This document shows, in pieces, positions 35,460-46,693 of a stretch of 64,000 nt of DNA. The stretch is taken from NCBI GenBank assembly GCA_021186555.1, contig JAJKFL010000004.1, forward strand, positions 19,434,406 to 19,498,405, written 5' to 3'. This DNA is from Reticulitermes speratus (Eukaryota; Arthropoda; Insecta; Blattodea; Rhinotermitidae). The notes beneath the pieces were generated by a model, which made no database searches, was not told the origin of the DNA, and was given only the letters and a program-made list of their open reading frames with translations. The position numbers were made by a program, and so were the translations under genes. Positions within the stretch are counted from its first letter, which is position 1; every line of letters starts with the position of its first letter.

Positions 35460-35855
35460 TCAGTTCGTTGGGATAGTCGTTCTTCGCGTGTCAGTGGAAA
35501 GATAGTTTCCATCGCTTCTTCCAGTAATTGAAATTCCGCCCTTCTTCAGGTACTTAGCCGACTGTGATATAGAAGAGATGTAGAAATTTCGGTGCTTTAT
35601 TCTCGTATGAACGTTTTGAGGAATGGAATCAATAGCCGTCCTGTTATAGATGCTGTTGGCTTCGGCCTCCTTGTCCCTACTGAGCAAATCAGTGACTTGT
35701 CTTACGATGAATGATTTAAGAATTGCCACTACTGTAGTTTCGCCTAATACTATCGCAGCGAACACCATCTGGCGATTTTGACGTGATTTAATACCGACGC
35801 TACTCGTATTTTTCGCTTGACTCCTTTTCCTGTCTTGGCCCTGTATGGCTTGTTG
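35460..35855 (-). CDS. Unrecognised coding-like frame (possible exon)
   Basis: The minus frame is open for 131 codons, from just after a stop at 35,856-35,858 to a stop at 35,460-35,462. The first ATG is at 35,768 (102 residues). Upstream of it the frame reads polar residues such as DRKRSQAKNTSSVGIKSRQN. A hydrophobic stretch of about 22 residues (MVFAAIVLGETTVVAILKSF onwards) follows. The rest is polar (VTDLLSRDKEAEANSIYNRT and more), with no Cys or Trp. That make-up differs from the Cys/Phe/Leu-rich chance frames around it. I do not recognise the family. It could be an exon with one membrane segment, part of an unlisted transposon, or chance. Confidence 0.25.
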   Translation of the reverse strand, partial: QQAIQGQDRKRSQAKNTSSVGIKSRQNRQMVFAAIVLGETTVVAILKSFIVRQVTDLLSRDKEAEANSIYNRTAIDSIPQNVHTRIKHRNFYISSISQSAKYLKKGGISITGRSDGNYLSTDTRRTTIPTN

Positions 35856-36093
35856 TTACCGGTGCTGTTAACATGTCACTTGAATTCTTTCGGTTTCGAT
35901 TCTTTGTTGTAATGTGCATAATACTCACTTGTTTTGAGTTATTTGATGGTGGCAGGCTGTATAATAAATAAATTTGTTACAGAGTGAGTACTATTGTGAT
36001 TTATGTTTGCTGAAACTGCAAGACTTTAAATGATATACAGAATTCTGACGTTTTATGTCTGAAATGATTGATTGAATATCAGCGAAATTTAGT

Positions 36094-36440
36094 ATAGGAC
36101 AAAACAAACTACTATATGTTTTCCGGTCAACACAACCTATGTTCACTAATTGTCCTTACACTACATGTTTCGGCCGTTCGACCATTAACATGTGTATAAC
36201 ATAAAAACACTCAATACAAGGCAAAGCGTAAAGTTTTTGTGATATCTCACAAAATAGTGTATTGTAAACTGTGCGAGTAAACGTTACAATTGGATTGTTG
36301 TTCACAAAACTTTTACGCTTTGCCTTGTATTGTTTTTATATTATACACACGTTAATGGTCGAACGGCCGAAACATGGAGTGTAAGGATAATTAGTGAATT
36401 GTGTTGATGGGAACATATGTAGTAGTTTGTTTTATTCTGT
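36094..36440. mobile_element. Foldback element FB-C with degenerate hammerhead scaffold
   Basis: Arms of about 145 bp pair: GACAAAACAAACTACTATAT... on the left faces ...ACATATGTAGTAGTTTGTTT on the right. An inner AAGGCAAAGCGTAAAG/CTTTTACGCTTTGCCTTG pairing surrounds a loop of about 60 bp. The right arm has stem I TACAC (36,344-36,348)/GTGTA (36,379-36,383). Seven bases follow where the core should be (ACGTTAA). Then come one T, stem II GGTC/GGCC with a GAAC loop, GAAA and ACATGG. Confidence 0.75.
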
Positions 36441-36444
36441 GCGC

Positions 36445-38268
36445 ACAGCGGGATGGATCATATTAAATTTATTATAGGGCGCTTATTTTAAAAGCCTTCG
36501 GGAAAATGTCTTTACACATTGAGACCACTGGGGTATGAAAAATAGAGTTCAACTAAGTTTAAAGTGTAAATTCCGCCTAGGGAACAAGCATATGGCTTTC
36601 CGCTCTTGCTGATTATCTGTCCCTCTCTCTGCAGGTTACTTTAAATTGGGTAACTTCAAATTAGCGGATACATAGAAGCTATTCACAACCCTCTTTACGG
36701 TATCATCACGTGGAAATGTACGTATATATTTCTGTCTGTTAATTTATACCTTCAGTGTGATCTTCTCTTTAGTTTCTCGACCGATGCAAGTACAGTTCTT
36801 GCAGGAGTGCCAAAATAAGAAACAAAAATAGAAGTGCGTTCCTTGGACGCCAGCCACTGTGATATCGTCCGACTAACCTTCTTTGTGATAGATGTCCTCC
36901 AATATATGGCTCATTAACACGAATAGGTCTGCTGCCACAATAACAGTCGATATAACAAGCCTTAGTGTCGTTTCTGGACGTTCAGTCGCGACTATAAATT
37001 ACAGGAGAGCCAAATTATGGGTTTTTGAAACTGTTCTGATGCCACTTGAGTTAACGTTAGCACCTGCCGTCTCGTATTATCGTCGCAACAGAGTAGCATC
37101 TTGTGTTTCAATTTATTTATGTGACAAGTTTCTTTGGACGTTGTCCATAGTCTTAATAAATATAGTCCTATCGTTTTTAGCCTACTTTCGTTTCTCAACA
37201 ATCAAAAGTAGGCTTATGAAATAAACATGTTTTATGTGTGTCCCCGAGTTAAATTTTTAAGTCAGATTCTGATTGAATATTATGGCACTGGAGAGTATCC
37301 GGAACGCGTACTTTTAATTTACATAGATTGTGATTGGTAAGAACGAACGTTTTAGGTGGTGTTGAGACTGTCTGTACTTAATGTTGGGCCCCGAAATGAT
37401 GTAGGTTTCAGGGTATAGATCATCAAAACTGTGTTTTGTAGAAAGTCAGATAATGTGGCATTTGCATGCATTTTATACCCTATTTTGTCTTGATTTTATG
37501 ACGATGAGTAAAGAACCAGTGGTGCTGCACGCGTGAGATTTGGTACAGAAGTACATGACCATAGCTACCAACTTTCTAGTACTATTTATAACTGAGAATT
37601 ACGAACATAGCGGCGGTGCGAAATTCTGTACCATAAGTTTAACGTACGCAAAATATGAAAGAAATTAATTGCTTCTCCCAAGAACAAAATTCTACGACGA
37701 CGACCACCATCAGTCCTTGCCGAATGCATACAAGTGCTTTGACAGAAGCACCACCACCTCCGTATAAAGTCTTCTATAAAATAGGAATCAAGTTCCTTTC
37801 TTGGATCACGTCATAAAATATATGCAGAAGATTCGAGACTTCTGTGATGTTAGTCTGTGTCACTGGGAAATTATGCCTATGCCAGGATTACATCCACAAA
37901 TTCCCCGTAATTTTGCATGATAACCTTCAGCGCAAGTCTCACAAAACTCGCGAACCTCCTACTTCATGCACATGATTGCAGCTGATACGTAGGCAGAAGA
38001 ATACTGGCACCACCACCGCTCTTAATACAGAAACACACTGATCTACGCGCACACGATTTTGCGCACTCTGCCGTCTTGTGACATAAGCCTAAGCTCGCTA
38101 AGTTTACCTGCGCCTGAAGCTGGAGACTTTGTGTAATTAATCCTGCTATAGCCCTCGACGTTTCGAAGGATTACACTATTTACTACTTACCCAACGACGA
38201 AATGTAGCATCTCAGCAGGCTCAAATCTTCGTAATTTCGAGAAACTCAAATCTCGCCTTCACTCAATA
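36445..38268. other. Unique DNA, no gene recognised
   Basis: A 110-codon plus frame at 36,892-37,224 has no recognisable domain. No repeats were identified. Confidence 0.5.
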
Positions 38269-38271
38269 GAG

Positions 38272-38573
38272 CACGGGTTTCTAAAAGTTTTCGCTGGCAT
38301 ACGACTAAATGAAATTTAAAAATTTAAATATACCCCTTTTTTTTGTATTGAAATAAAACCCTAAAATTGGAAAGACTGGGTGACAGCGCGGGTAAGTTAT
38401 ATAATGTTGCAAGCAATGCTGCGTACTAGCAAATATATGTGTCATGTTTTATTTATATTTTAAAATGTTTATCCTCTTCTGTAGTTCGATTTTTTAAAAT
38501 AAGGTCGCGTCCCAGTAAACAGTAGTTGCCGCACCGGTAGTGGTACGCTTTCCATAGTTTGAGAAACAATGCT
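38272..38573. mobile_element. Possible hAT-type MITE
   Basis: The left end GCACGGGTTTCTAAAAGTTT and the reverse complement of the right end, GCATTGTTTCTCAAACTATG, are similar to each other. Both resemble the CA(G)xGGTTCTCAAA ends of hAT transposons. I found no convincing 8-bp target duplication. No transposase frame. Confidence 0.4.
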
Positions 38574-38575
38574 CT

Positions 38576-39250
38576 GTAAAAATTTAAATAAGGCTTTAAA
38601 TAATGTGAAAATAGTAAGCAAATAAATAAATTAGGCTAAAAATGAAGAAATTGTGGACTGTAACTGGAACTATCCACAGTTCAGTGTTAAGAATTTCAAG
38701 AAGGGAGACGTATAATTAGCACACAGTAGGTGTTGAGACTGCAACAGGCGCAATGGAAGTCACTATTTTGTGACACAGAGTTGTCAGATATATTTGGACT
38801 GCACCAGAGAAAGCGTTTCTCTCGTACAGGAAGCACGCGACATTGAGCTGGTCAGGATTTGCAGCTAGTCCATTAACTACCACCCATACCCCTATACGTT
38901 TTCCCCTCCTAATGTATCACCCACACACTTCTAAACGTTATCTGTCAGTCGCCATTTGCAGTTGATATCAGCAAAGATACTTTATATTCTTTCAGTGTGA
39001 GATGAATGATTCAATTATCATTTAGACTTTTTTGTTTTTTTTTTCCGTCAAGGGAAATAGAATAGGCCTCTGACCCCTATAATGTGTGCTTGCAGTACAT
39101 CTGATTACTTTTGGCACTTTTAGATGATTTGCTTTGTTATTGCTTCTGCAGAAAGACTTAAAATGAATTCAGTTACATGATACTCTTAAGAAACTTCACT
39201 TTAATATGACATCTTTATTTACGTTATAATTTTCATCTATATGTTTAATA
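38576..39250. other. Unique DNA, no gene recognised
   Basis: No recognised feature. Confidence 0.6.
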
Positions 39251-39259
39251 AATACTGTT

Positions 39260-39532
39260 TTTTTTTTGTATGGCTCGACAGCCTTATACGGGCCTGGACC
39301 TCCTCGTTTCGTCGAGGTTTCATGGTCACACATTTTAGACACACCACAGTCGGTAGGACTCCTCTGGACGAGGGACCAGCTCGTCGCAGAGACCTCTGCC
39401 TGACAACACACAACACTCACAAGAGACAGACATCCATGCCCCCCGTGGGATTCGAACCCACGATCCTAGTAAGCGAGCGGCCGCAGACCCACGCCTTAGA
39501 CCGCACGGCCACTGGGATCGGCAATACTGTTG
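39260..39532 (-). mobile_element. tRNA-derived SINE, family S1, with target duplication
   Basis: On minus the head is GCCGATCCCAGTGGCCGTGC with box-B-like GTGGGTTCGAATCCCAC. The tail is a poly-A (poly-T at 39,260 on plus). AATACTGTT flanks it at 39,251-39,259 and 39,533-39,541, a 9-bp perfect duplication that fixes the ends. It is well preserved, hence fairly recent. Confidence 0.95.
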
Positions 39533-39709
39533 ATTATGAAGGCAAAATTTAATAACATCCACACTAGTCGAGACACAAAATGTTTGCATTACTGGTTCCG
39601 CTCTTCTTTACATTGTTAAATGTTCTCCCACGTGATAATTACTGAGCGAAACATGCAGAGCACAATTACCGTGAAAATAAACCTGCCGTGTTAAAGTTAA
39701 GTTTACTAG

Positions 39710-39960
39710 AGATTTGCACTCTTCTGAAATTTCACGCGCCGTAGATTGGTCGTTTATTACCGACGTTTCGGGAAAACCTATCGGTGGTCCCAGCTTCAAG
39801 AGTCAAGCAGTCTAAGAAGATCTTCTTGCACTTCTTGACCCTTGAAGATGGGACCGATAGGTTATACCGAAACGTCGGTAACAAACTACCAATCAAGGCT
39901 GCGTAAAATCCCAGAACAGCGCAGATCTCATTTAAACCGCGGTGGAAGCCTGAAAACACG
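39710..39960. mobile_element. Foldback element FB-D
   Basis: The left arm, TTACCGACGTTTCGGGAAAA...GGTCCCAGCTTCAAG, faces the right arm, CTTGAAGATGGGACCGATAG...CCGAAACGTCGGTAAC, with outer CGTAGATTGG/CCAATC..GGCTGCG pairing. The motif is hammerhead-like: GAAACGTC after a stem II region and an ACGT palindrome for stem III. The core reads (C)TTGAAGA in place of CTGAAGA. Confidence 0.8.
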
Positions 39961-40170
39961 CTTAAGTGTTTTATAATGGTATAATATTTGTACGGTTTTC
40001 AACAAGTGCACGGTGTGAAGATGAGCTTAGCTTGTTCAGTGAATGAACATGAATAGCTGCAAAGTTTTTAATAGTGTGACGTGTGTGCTGTGAGGTGATT
40101 ACGGTGGCGACTGCACAATAGCTTCCTCAAATGTGAACGGCCCATAATATGAGGATAAGTACGTTCTGTT

Positions 40171-40375
40171 TTTTTGTGGTGAATGGCCCCGCAGCAGATG
40201 CAACGGACGCACCGCAGCTTGAAGGCTTATTGTGCAACCGTGTGATGAAGATTAGTTTTTTTCGTTTTTTCAAGTAATGGATCACAACAAATCCCACATG
40301 GACTGACCCGGGATTGAACCTGGGCATCCGCGGTGAGAGGACGGCGACCAACCGCCTGAGCCATGGCACGGCCGT
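40171..40375 (-). mobile_element. tRNA-derived SINE, family S4, with target duplication
   Basis: On minus the complete head reads GGCCGTGCCATGGCTCAGGC, GGTTGGTCGCC, then box-B-like CAGGTTCAATCCCGGGTCAG. The body ends in GGGGCCATTCACCACAAAAA. GTAC(G/A)TTCTGTT flanks it at 40,159-40,170 and 40,376-40,387, a 12-bp target duplication with one change. Confidence 0.95.
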
Positions 40376-40582
40376 GTACATTCTGTTACATACTTAATGT
40401 CCTTGCTATGCCAGATGCGTTTATTTTCGGTTTTGTTACTTTGTCAGTTGATGTCACAGATACATACGTTTCGTGTTAGAATATTGACGTCATTTTCCTC
40501 GTAATGAACGTTTCCGTCAGGGTCAGTGTTTAGTTAAATATAGGTCCGATGTCTTAATTATTCCAAAACATATTCACTATAT

Positions 40583-41038
40583 CAGTGGTTCCTAAAGTGA
40601 TTTCAGTGAGTCCCAAGATATCCGCGACCAGTTCCCAGGGGATCCCTGGTTACATTTCTGTAATGGCTACTTTTAAGTTAAGCAACGTATTATTTTAATT
40701 AAAGGAATAATGTTTTGTTAAAAATAATCGAGGAATAACTTCTTTAATTGGCGATACGTTTGTTTCGTTTGACCTTTAGAATATCTAATTAAGAAACTTC
40801 CTGTACCCACGAAGCAAGCGACATTCTTTTTAATGAAGGTCAAATGATGCAATGCATTGTTACGTATGCTACTGATATGTATTCGTAGCTATCTAAAATC
40901 AGTTTTGATATGTAAATGTTTAGTCTTGGATATTCATCATCCGGACACGCTATATTTATGTGAGCAACGGTGTGAGGATCCGTGGTTATTTTTAGAAGCC
41001 AAAAGGGGTCCGCGAGCAAAAACGTTTGGGAAATACTG
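40583..41038. mobile_element. hAT-type MITE with 8-bp target duplication
   Basis: A 456-bp element. The left end, CAGTGGTTCCTAAAGTGATT, and the right end read inward, CAGTATTTCCCAAACGTTTT, are typical hAT ends. CACTATAT is repeated exactly at 40,575-40,582 and 41,039-41,046, the 8-bp duplication hAT transposases make. Subterminal CCCAAGATATCCGCGACC and GGTCCGCGAGC are inverted relatives. It has no transposase frame, so it is non-autonomous. The intact duplication suggests it never excised. Confidence 0.9.
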
Positions 41039-41129
41039 CACTATATGATTAGGCCTATGTGGGGATGACGTAGATACGTCGATAACTGTGTATGTTTGGC
41101 CTGACAATGTCATTCTTCGATATTATATA

Positions 41130-41144
41130 TATATATATATATTG
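41130..41144. repeat. (TA)n microsatellite
   Basis: Short TA run. A second (CA)n-(TA)n tract lies at 41,460-41,507. Confidence 0.8.
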
Positions 41145-41459
41145 CAAGTGTGCATGACTTTGTTTTCTTCGAATGATACATGGCTGTTACTTTTGCCTTT
41201 CCGTTTGGGATTTAGTATGGGCACGTCGAAATTTGGTTTGTGGAGGTTAGGATAAAAATGGCACATCTTCTGGGATGTGACATTCTGTAGAATGGTATAC
41301 GCGTCTCTGAAATGTCGGTATCTATCTACCAAATATTACCGTGCCACACCTATCTCGGAGTACCGTAATCACATGATTTTGGTTACTATACGTCACGTGA
41401 CGCCAAAATGCTTGTGACGTGGGTTAGGTTTCTTAGCTTGTGGATGATGTGGACACCAG

Positions 41460-41474
41460 TACACACACACACAA

Positions 41475-41507
<33 letters not shown>
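41460..41507. repeat. (CA)n-(TA)n microsatellite
   Basis: CACACACACA followed by about 15 TA units. Confidence 0.85.
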
Positions 41508-41508
<1 letters not shown>

Positions 41509-41584
41509 CTGGTTCGATATTTGTACTTGAGTATTTTTTTGTTGATGTGAAATAAATTTCTTTTTTACCTGTCACTTATTGTAG

Positions 41585-41950
41585 CTAACTAACTCCATAG
41601 AGCATAGTCCTTATTGCGAAGCTAATAGTTTTTGAGCTATTCAAGCTATTTCCCACATTTTATATAACCCCAATATTCATTAACATGTTCCGAGAGCTCG
41701 CCACGTGTCCCAGTCCTGAACCAAATTAATCCAGACCCCTTCCCCATCCTATTTCCATTAGATCCGCTTAAACATTATACTCCCATCTATGCCTAGCCAT
41801 GCGGTTCTTTCGTTAAGTTTCCCCACCAAAATTCTGTATGCATTTTTTCTTATCTCCCATGATATCATCGTTGATCTGATCGCCCTTATTATATATAGTG
41901 AGGCGTATAAATCATGAAACTTGTCTTTTTGCCTTATTTATTATAGGACT
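41585..41950 (-). mobile_element. LINE 3' end, family LA
   Basis: Starts with the tail AGCTAACTAACTCCATAGAG. It carries GTCCCAGTCCTGAACCAAAT, TAGATCCGCTTAAA, GTTTCCCCACCAAAATTCTG and ATCGCCCTTATTATA in the family order. Decayed and 5'-truncated. Confidence 0.8.
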
Positions 41951-41954
41951 GTAT

Positions 41955-42835
41955 CTATGTTACAACAAGATAAGAATTTACATAGAACGCAAAATTGAGA
42001 CACTTTGGGTCCTTGTATCTCAGATGCTTATGCCTGTTAATTAATTTGGGGGTCAAACTTTTTAATATTGTTTACAATTGTAGATATGTTATGAAATATA
42101 ATTACTATTATTACTGTGTTTATTATTATTATTATATTTCTTTTTTGAAATTTTTTGTAGTAATATATCTGCCTTGATCACCATGTTAACTTTATTAGTC
42201 GTAGCCTCAAAGTTTTACGTGGTCGAAATGTTTTGTAGTTATTGACTTAGTCCAACAGTGTTTCACATACAATCTTTTTGTATATGCATAATCTAACTTC
42301 TTAAACTACAGGCTGGTTAATGAATTCAGGGATTCTACCCAAATGGAATAATTCCCTATATATTTTCTAAAACGCATGCAGGTGTTTAATGAAATTACAC
42401 TCACCACACTCGGTTTTGTGGCGTATAAAAATAGGGTTTATTAAAATATCTGTGACCACTCACTGTTTTAAATGACATGAAATAGAATTATGCCAGTCCT
42501 AATGCCAGGTTTGAAAGGAAATTTTGTTTCATTTAATTCACACTTTCTTCAAACATTACCTCTTAGACAACTTTTGACATTTACTGTACTGAAGAATCAA
42601 TGCTTTCAGACCAAAGACTGTTCGACGATGTCTCATGGCCTGCCATATGTAGGCATATAACTGTAATACGGCTAAACACATCCTAATGACAAATACGTCG
42701 TTGCGTAATGTCGCAGTTTTTGTAAGTCTGACTGTGAAACTTATTTTACTCGTTCGTACAGGATTAATCAGATACAAAGAACTGAGTATTTAAATATTAT
42801 GAATGTATATATGATAGTTTTACTTTAATTATGCG
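41955..42835. other. Unique AT-rich DNA
   Basis: An (ATT)n-like tract lies near 42,098-42,136. No gene is recognised. Confidence 0.55.
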
Positions 42836-42837
42836 GC

Positions 42838-42945
42838 CTGCAAATCGCGCATAAATAGCTCCGTATTACCTATCTTCTCTCAGGCTGTGTCGTATTTCTT
42901 GTGATTATCTCGTAAACGACAAGATTTTCGAATAATTTATGTAAC
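42838..42945 (+). mobile_element. R1 repeat fragment
   Basis: Matches only the central part of R1 (CCTGCAAATCGCGCATAAAT through TCTCGTAAACGACAAGATTT). Strongly diverged. Confidence 0.55.
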
Positions 42946-43739
42946 ATGAGAGGCAGGAATATGACAGATCTCACACTGATAAAGCAAACCCACCTGAATT
43001 TAAAGTATGACGGAAAATGTAACGTATGGCTTTACTGTATTGTATTTCTGCCTTTAAATTTGGGTTGGCAAAGATGTTTATTAGCGTGTCATTCTTCAGC
43101 ATGCGCCGTAGCTTACCGAACTTTCGCATAGATTATGTGTGAATAACAAACCCGAATATTCAGTAGTTTTAGCATTATAATTATACGTTGCGACTCTACT
43201 CGTTTACTTGTAGAATCGGTAACAGTAGTGGTAGTGGTATATACAGATTTGAACTGTTTCAATGCTGTAAAATTTAGCAGTTCACACCGGTGTTATTTAT
43301 TCTCGACTGGCATTGCTCTAAAGTAAACACAACTTTTGTGCTAAGTCACATTCATCCATTTTCTGTACAAACCACTCAGGTCTTTTTAGTGAATGCTTTT
43401 GTATCAAGATTATGTTCTTCTGAGTTATGATTCCATGTATTTTGTTAGATGATTACAAACGTCAAATGTTTTTACACTGGAGGTGGAGGCAGCAGATCCC
43501 TCCTAAACATTGATAACGACCTCAGACACCACATTCTGTCATAACTCAAAAGACCACAATCGTAGTTTTACCGCCGTAAGAACCTTAAATATTATTGGTT
43601 TTCGTCTTTTAAGGTTCGTATAAAAACTCTATGTCTGGAATCACGATTATGACTTATTCTGATTAAAGAAAGAATAGTTGGGACCTTCCCTGTTTTAACC
43701 TCACCACGAGAGAGGTTTAGGTTAGACGTCAGGTTAATA

Positions 43740-44085
43740 TGTCCCTCTCACCAGTGCTGAAGGGTGGAAGCCGGTAAAAATTACCGGGGACCCACCAATC
43801 CGGAAGGGGGATCGGGGCCCGACTATGTTACATATTTTTTTTTGTCTTTCTCAGTAGTATCATTGTTTGTCGATTGTACAAATGAACTCTTTCAGACCAA
43901 GCCAATGTCACTCTGCAACTGAGAGTCCGTTTCTATGATTTAGTGTAAAGATTTTTAGCAGGTGTGCCCTTGCTGGTGGGCCAGAAATTTTTTTTTTACC
44001 AGGGACCGAACCCGCTGTAGGCGGCCCTGTCTCGTACATGCCCCTCCAACATACGGCTACAGCGCCTATACCAGGCGAGTACCTT
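43740..44085 (-). mobile_element. Possible SINE with tRNA-like head
   Basis: On minus, CGCCTGGTATAGGCGCTGTA...GCGGGTTCGGTCCCTGGT at 44,085-43,997 resembles box A and box B of a tRNA. The plus-strand left part, GGTAAAAATTACCGGGGACC, is a short inverted repeat. No second copy was seen in this window. Confidence 0.35.
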
Positions 44086-44289
44086 AACAGGAATGGTGGG
44101 GTTTTGACAGGAAAGATCCAACAACTGTTTCAGGGAACTGTGTTAGGTACGAGGTCACGCTGAAAGACACAAAAGTGATGCCATTCAGCTTTCTCTGTGA
44201 CAGTTCCAGCACTATAAGTGTGGCATTCGTCGTCTTCACCCCTACGTCTTTAGGCCCGCCCATCGTAATTGCTTCAAATTACTGCATGT

Positions 44290-44480
44290 CATAAGACTTG
44301 ACGAGTCCCCAAGAGAATAATCCATCAAGACTCGAACTTGGAGCCATAATGTGGGCCCTGCTAAGCCATTTCATTGCCCAGTAAGCACTCAGAACGTTCC
44401 TTGCCTTCGCATGGAGTCTGAGGGGTGGAATTACAAATGATGCTGCTGAGCGCTTGAAAGCGAACGAGGAGAGTCTCATT
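44290..44480 (-). mobile_element. Possible SINE with tRNA-like head
   Basis: The minus strand has AGTAAGCACT-proximal DNA followed by GCTCCAAGTTCGAGTCTTGA, a box-B-like motif. A similar arrangement lies at 63,362-63,440 (minus). The body is not defined. Confidence 0.3.
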
Positions 44481-44794
44481 GAAATAACTTTCTATGTACC
44501 GTTGTTATGGGCGTCAATGGAGTAATTTGGGGGAGGGGCGGGAGGACGGCAGTTACAGGTGAAAGCAACCCCACAGCACAAATGCATGCAATGAAGCTTG
44601 AATAAGAACACCTCGCTTGTTGAAGCAATAGCGGAATATGACACAGACTGATAGACGGAATGTCTAATGACGTACAGATATCTCATTTTGTTTTCCACAA
44701 TCAGAAACTGCACAAATTTCCCTCTTGATATTATAAGCTATTTTTGGGTACATGAATAATTAAATCAAATAAGAATATATTGGATTCCAAATTA

Positions 44795-45350
44795 TGCAAG
44801 ATGTATACGTGAAATTAAATCCAGGAATACCGTGGCAGAAGCAACATTCAACAAGGAGAAGACTCTTTTCGCCAGCAAACTGGACTTAAATTTAAGGAAG
44901 AAACTAGTAAAGTGCTACATTTGGGGCATAGCTTTGTGTGGTGCTGAAACGTGGACACTTCGGAAAGTAGGTCAGAAATACCTGGAAAGTTTTGAAATGT
45001 GGTGCTGAAGAAGGATGGAGAGATCAGTCGGACCGATCGTATGAGAAATGAAGAAGTATTACATAGAGTCAAGAAGGAGAGGAATATCCTACAAACAATA
45101 AAAAGACGAAAGGCTAACTGTATTGGTCACATCTTGCTTATGAGCTGCCTTCAAAACACGTTATTGAAGGAAAGATAGAGGGGAATATAGAAGAGACGGG
45201 AAGACGAGGAAGAAGACGGAAGCAGCTACTGCATTACCTTAAGGAAAACAGATGATACTGGACATTGAAAGAGGAAGCACTAGAGTTTATTCGGTGGAGA
45301 ACTCGCTTTGGAAGAGTCTATGGACTTGTAAGACAGACTAGAATGATGAA
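44795..45350 (+). mobile_element. LINE 3' end, family LB
   Basis: Conceptual translation gives IREIKSR.AEATFNKEKTLF, LDLNLRKKLVKCYIWGIALC and GAETWTLRK, the end of a reverse transcriptase domain. Then come VKKERNILQTIKRRKANCIG and WRTRFGRVYG. Stops and one frame change interrupt it. It aligns with 9,465-9,838 and shows that both are 5'-truncated copies of one LINE. Confidence 0.85.
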
Positions 45351-45871
45351 GGTACTGGATTGGCAGGACATGTGGTGCGCATGGGGAACCAATAAATGTA
45401 TACGTTGTTTTAGAAATACTTGCAAAAATATTTGTTTATGGCCTAGAAGCACGAGAAACCACGTGATCTGCAGTTTACTCGACGTCTTTGAACCGTGTTC
45501 TGAGTAGTGGTAACTGATTGTGCCGCTTACATTACTCTTTCTCTCTCGACATTTAGTCGGTAGCGTATATTGTTCTAATCGTAGTTTCTGAAAAAAAGTA
45601 ATCTTTGTCTGTGTAAGTGACATATTTCTTCTGCAGATGTACTGTATTTTTCGAAGGTTGAAATAAACCTTCTAAGTTAGTACCGGTAAAATTATTCTAT
45701 GCCTTTGGAGCACTGTTTTTTCGTAATACTGAATGCTAGAAACATAAACGTATCTCGAAGTTTAAGGAAGCCGTAAACGTTTACTTGTGTTGTTGGTAGT
45801 TAAATGTGGGCCCGAATCTTAGCTTTTCAGGCATTAATTTGGTATTTCACGTCTTTAATATCCGACTGAAA

Positions 45872-46693
45872 GTGGTTAGGGTACGCTGATGATGTGGGAA
45901 TTATCGCACGAACTAAGAGAGACTTACAGGAATGCTATGTAGCTCTAGAAAGGAAAGCTGCAGAAATTGGATTGACAGTTAGTGAAAGTAAAACAGAGTA
46001 CATGTTACAAACCAGAAAAGTAAAGAGAAATGAAGAGCAATTAATAATAAACGATAAGCATTTTAGAAAAGTGAGGAGTGTCAACTACTTGGGTACCCTA
46101 ATCACGGAAGAGAATACCATAACAGAGGAAATTAAGGCTAGAATGGCAGCTGGGAACAGGAGCTATTTTACACTGATGCACCTATTGAGGCCCAAAACTA
46201 TCAGCAGGCACATGAAAATAAGTATATATCAAAGGATTATACGACCGGTAGTTACTTATGGAGCGGAGGCATGGACAATGACAAAGAAGGAGGAGGAGAT
46301 GCTGAGAAGATGGTAAAGGAAGATACTCAGCGGAATATATGGAGCAGTGAGGGAGGGAGAGGAATGGAGAATAAGAACAATAGGCGAAATACATCAGTTA
46401 TATCAGAAACCGGACATAGTTGTGGAAATAAAAAGGGCAAGAATGAGATGGGCAGGGCTTGTACAAAGAATGCCAGAAGTAAGGATGGTAAAGAAAATTT
46501 TCACTGGACAACCAGGGGGCAGCAGGAGGAAGGGAAGGCCCCGACTGAGATGGGTGGACGATATGGAGGAAGATCTGAAGAAAATAGGAATAAGAGGATG
46601 GAGAAGGATGGCAGAGGATAGAGAGGGATGGAGGCAGGCTATTGCAGAGGTCCAGGCCCTTCAAGGGCTGTAGCACCGCAGATGATGATGATG
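45872..46693 (+). mobile_element. LINE, family LC, 5'-truncated, with 15-bp target duplication
   Basis: The copy begins at the reverse-transcriptase catalytic motif (WLGYADD at 45,873) and runs in one frame to the C-terminus. Recognisable pieces are SVNYLGTLITEENTITEEIK, IYQRIIRPVVTYGAEAWTMT, RARMRWAGLVQRM, GRPRLRWVDDMEEDLKKIGI and WRQAIAEVQALQGL. The only break is one TAA at 46,314, where related proteins have Glu after ..LRRW. A (GATGAT)n tail follows. AATATCCGACTGAAA flanks it at 45,857-45,871 and 46,694-46,708. The full-length protein would carry endonuclease and reverse transcriptase. The clade (RTE/Jockey-like) is not resolved. Confidence 0.95.

Noticed and set aside
39335-39589. Open frames through the S1 SINEs (also at 48.5-48.9 kb and 56.9-57.1 kb)
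   Set aside because: The same peptide words recur because the SINE recurs; they are shadows of a tRNA-derived element.
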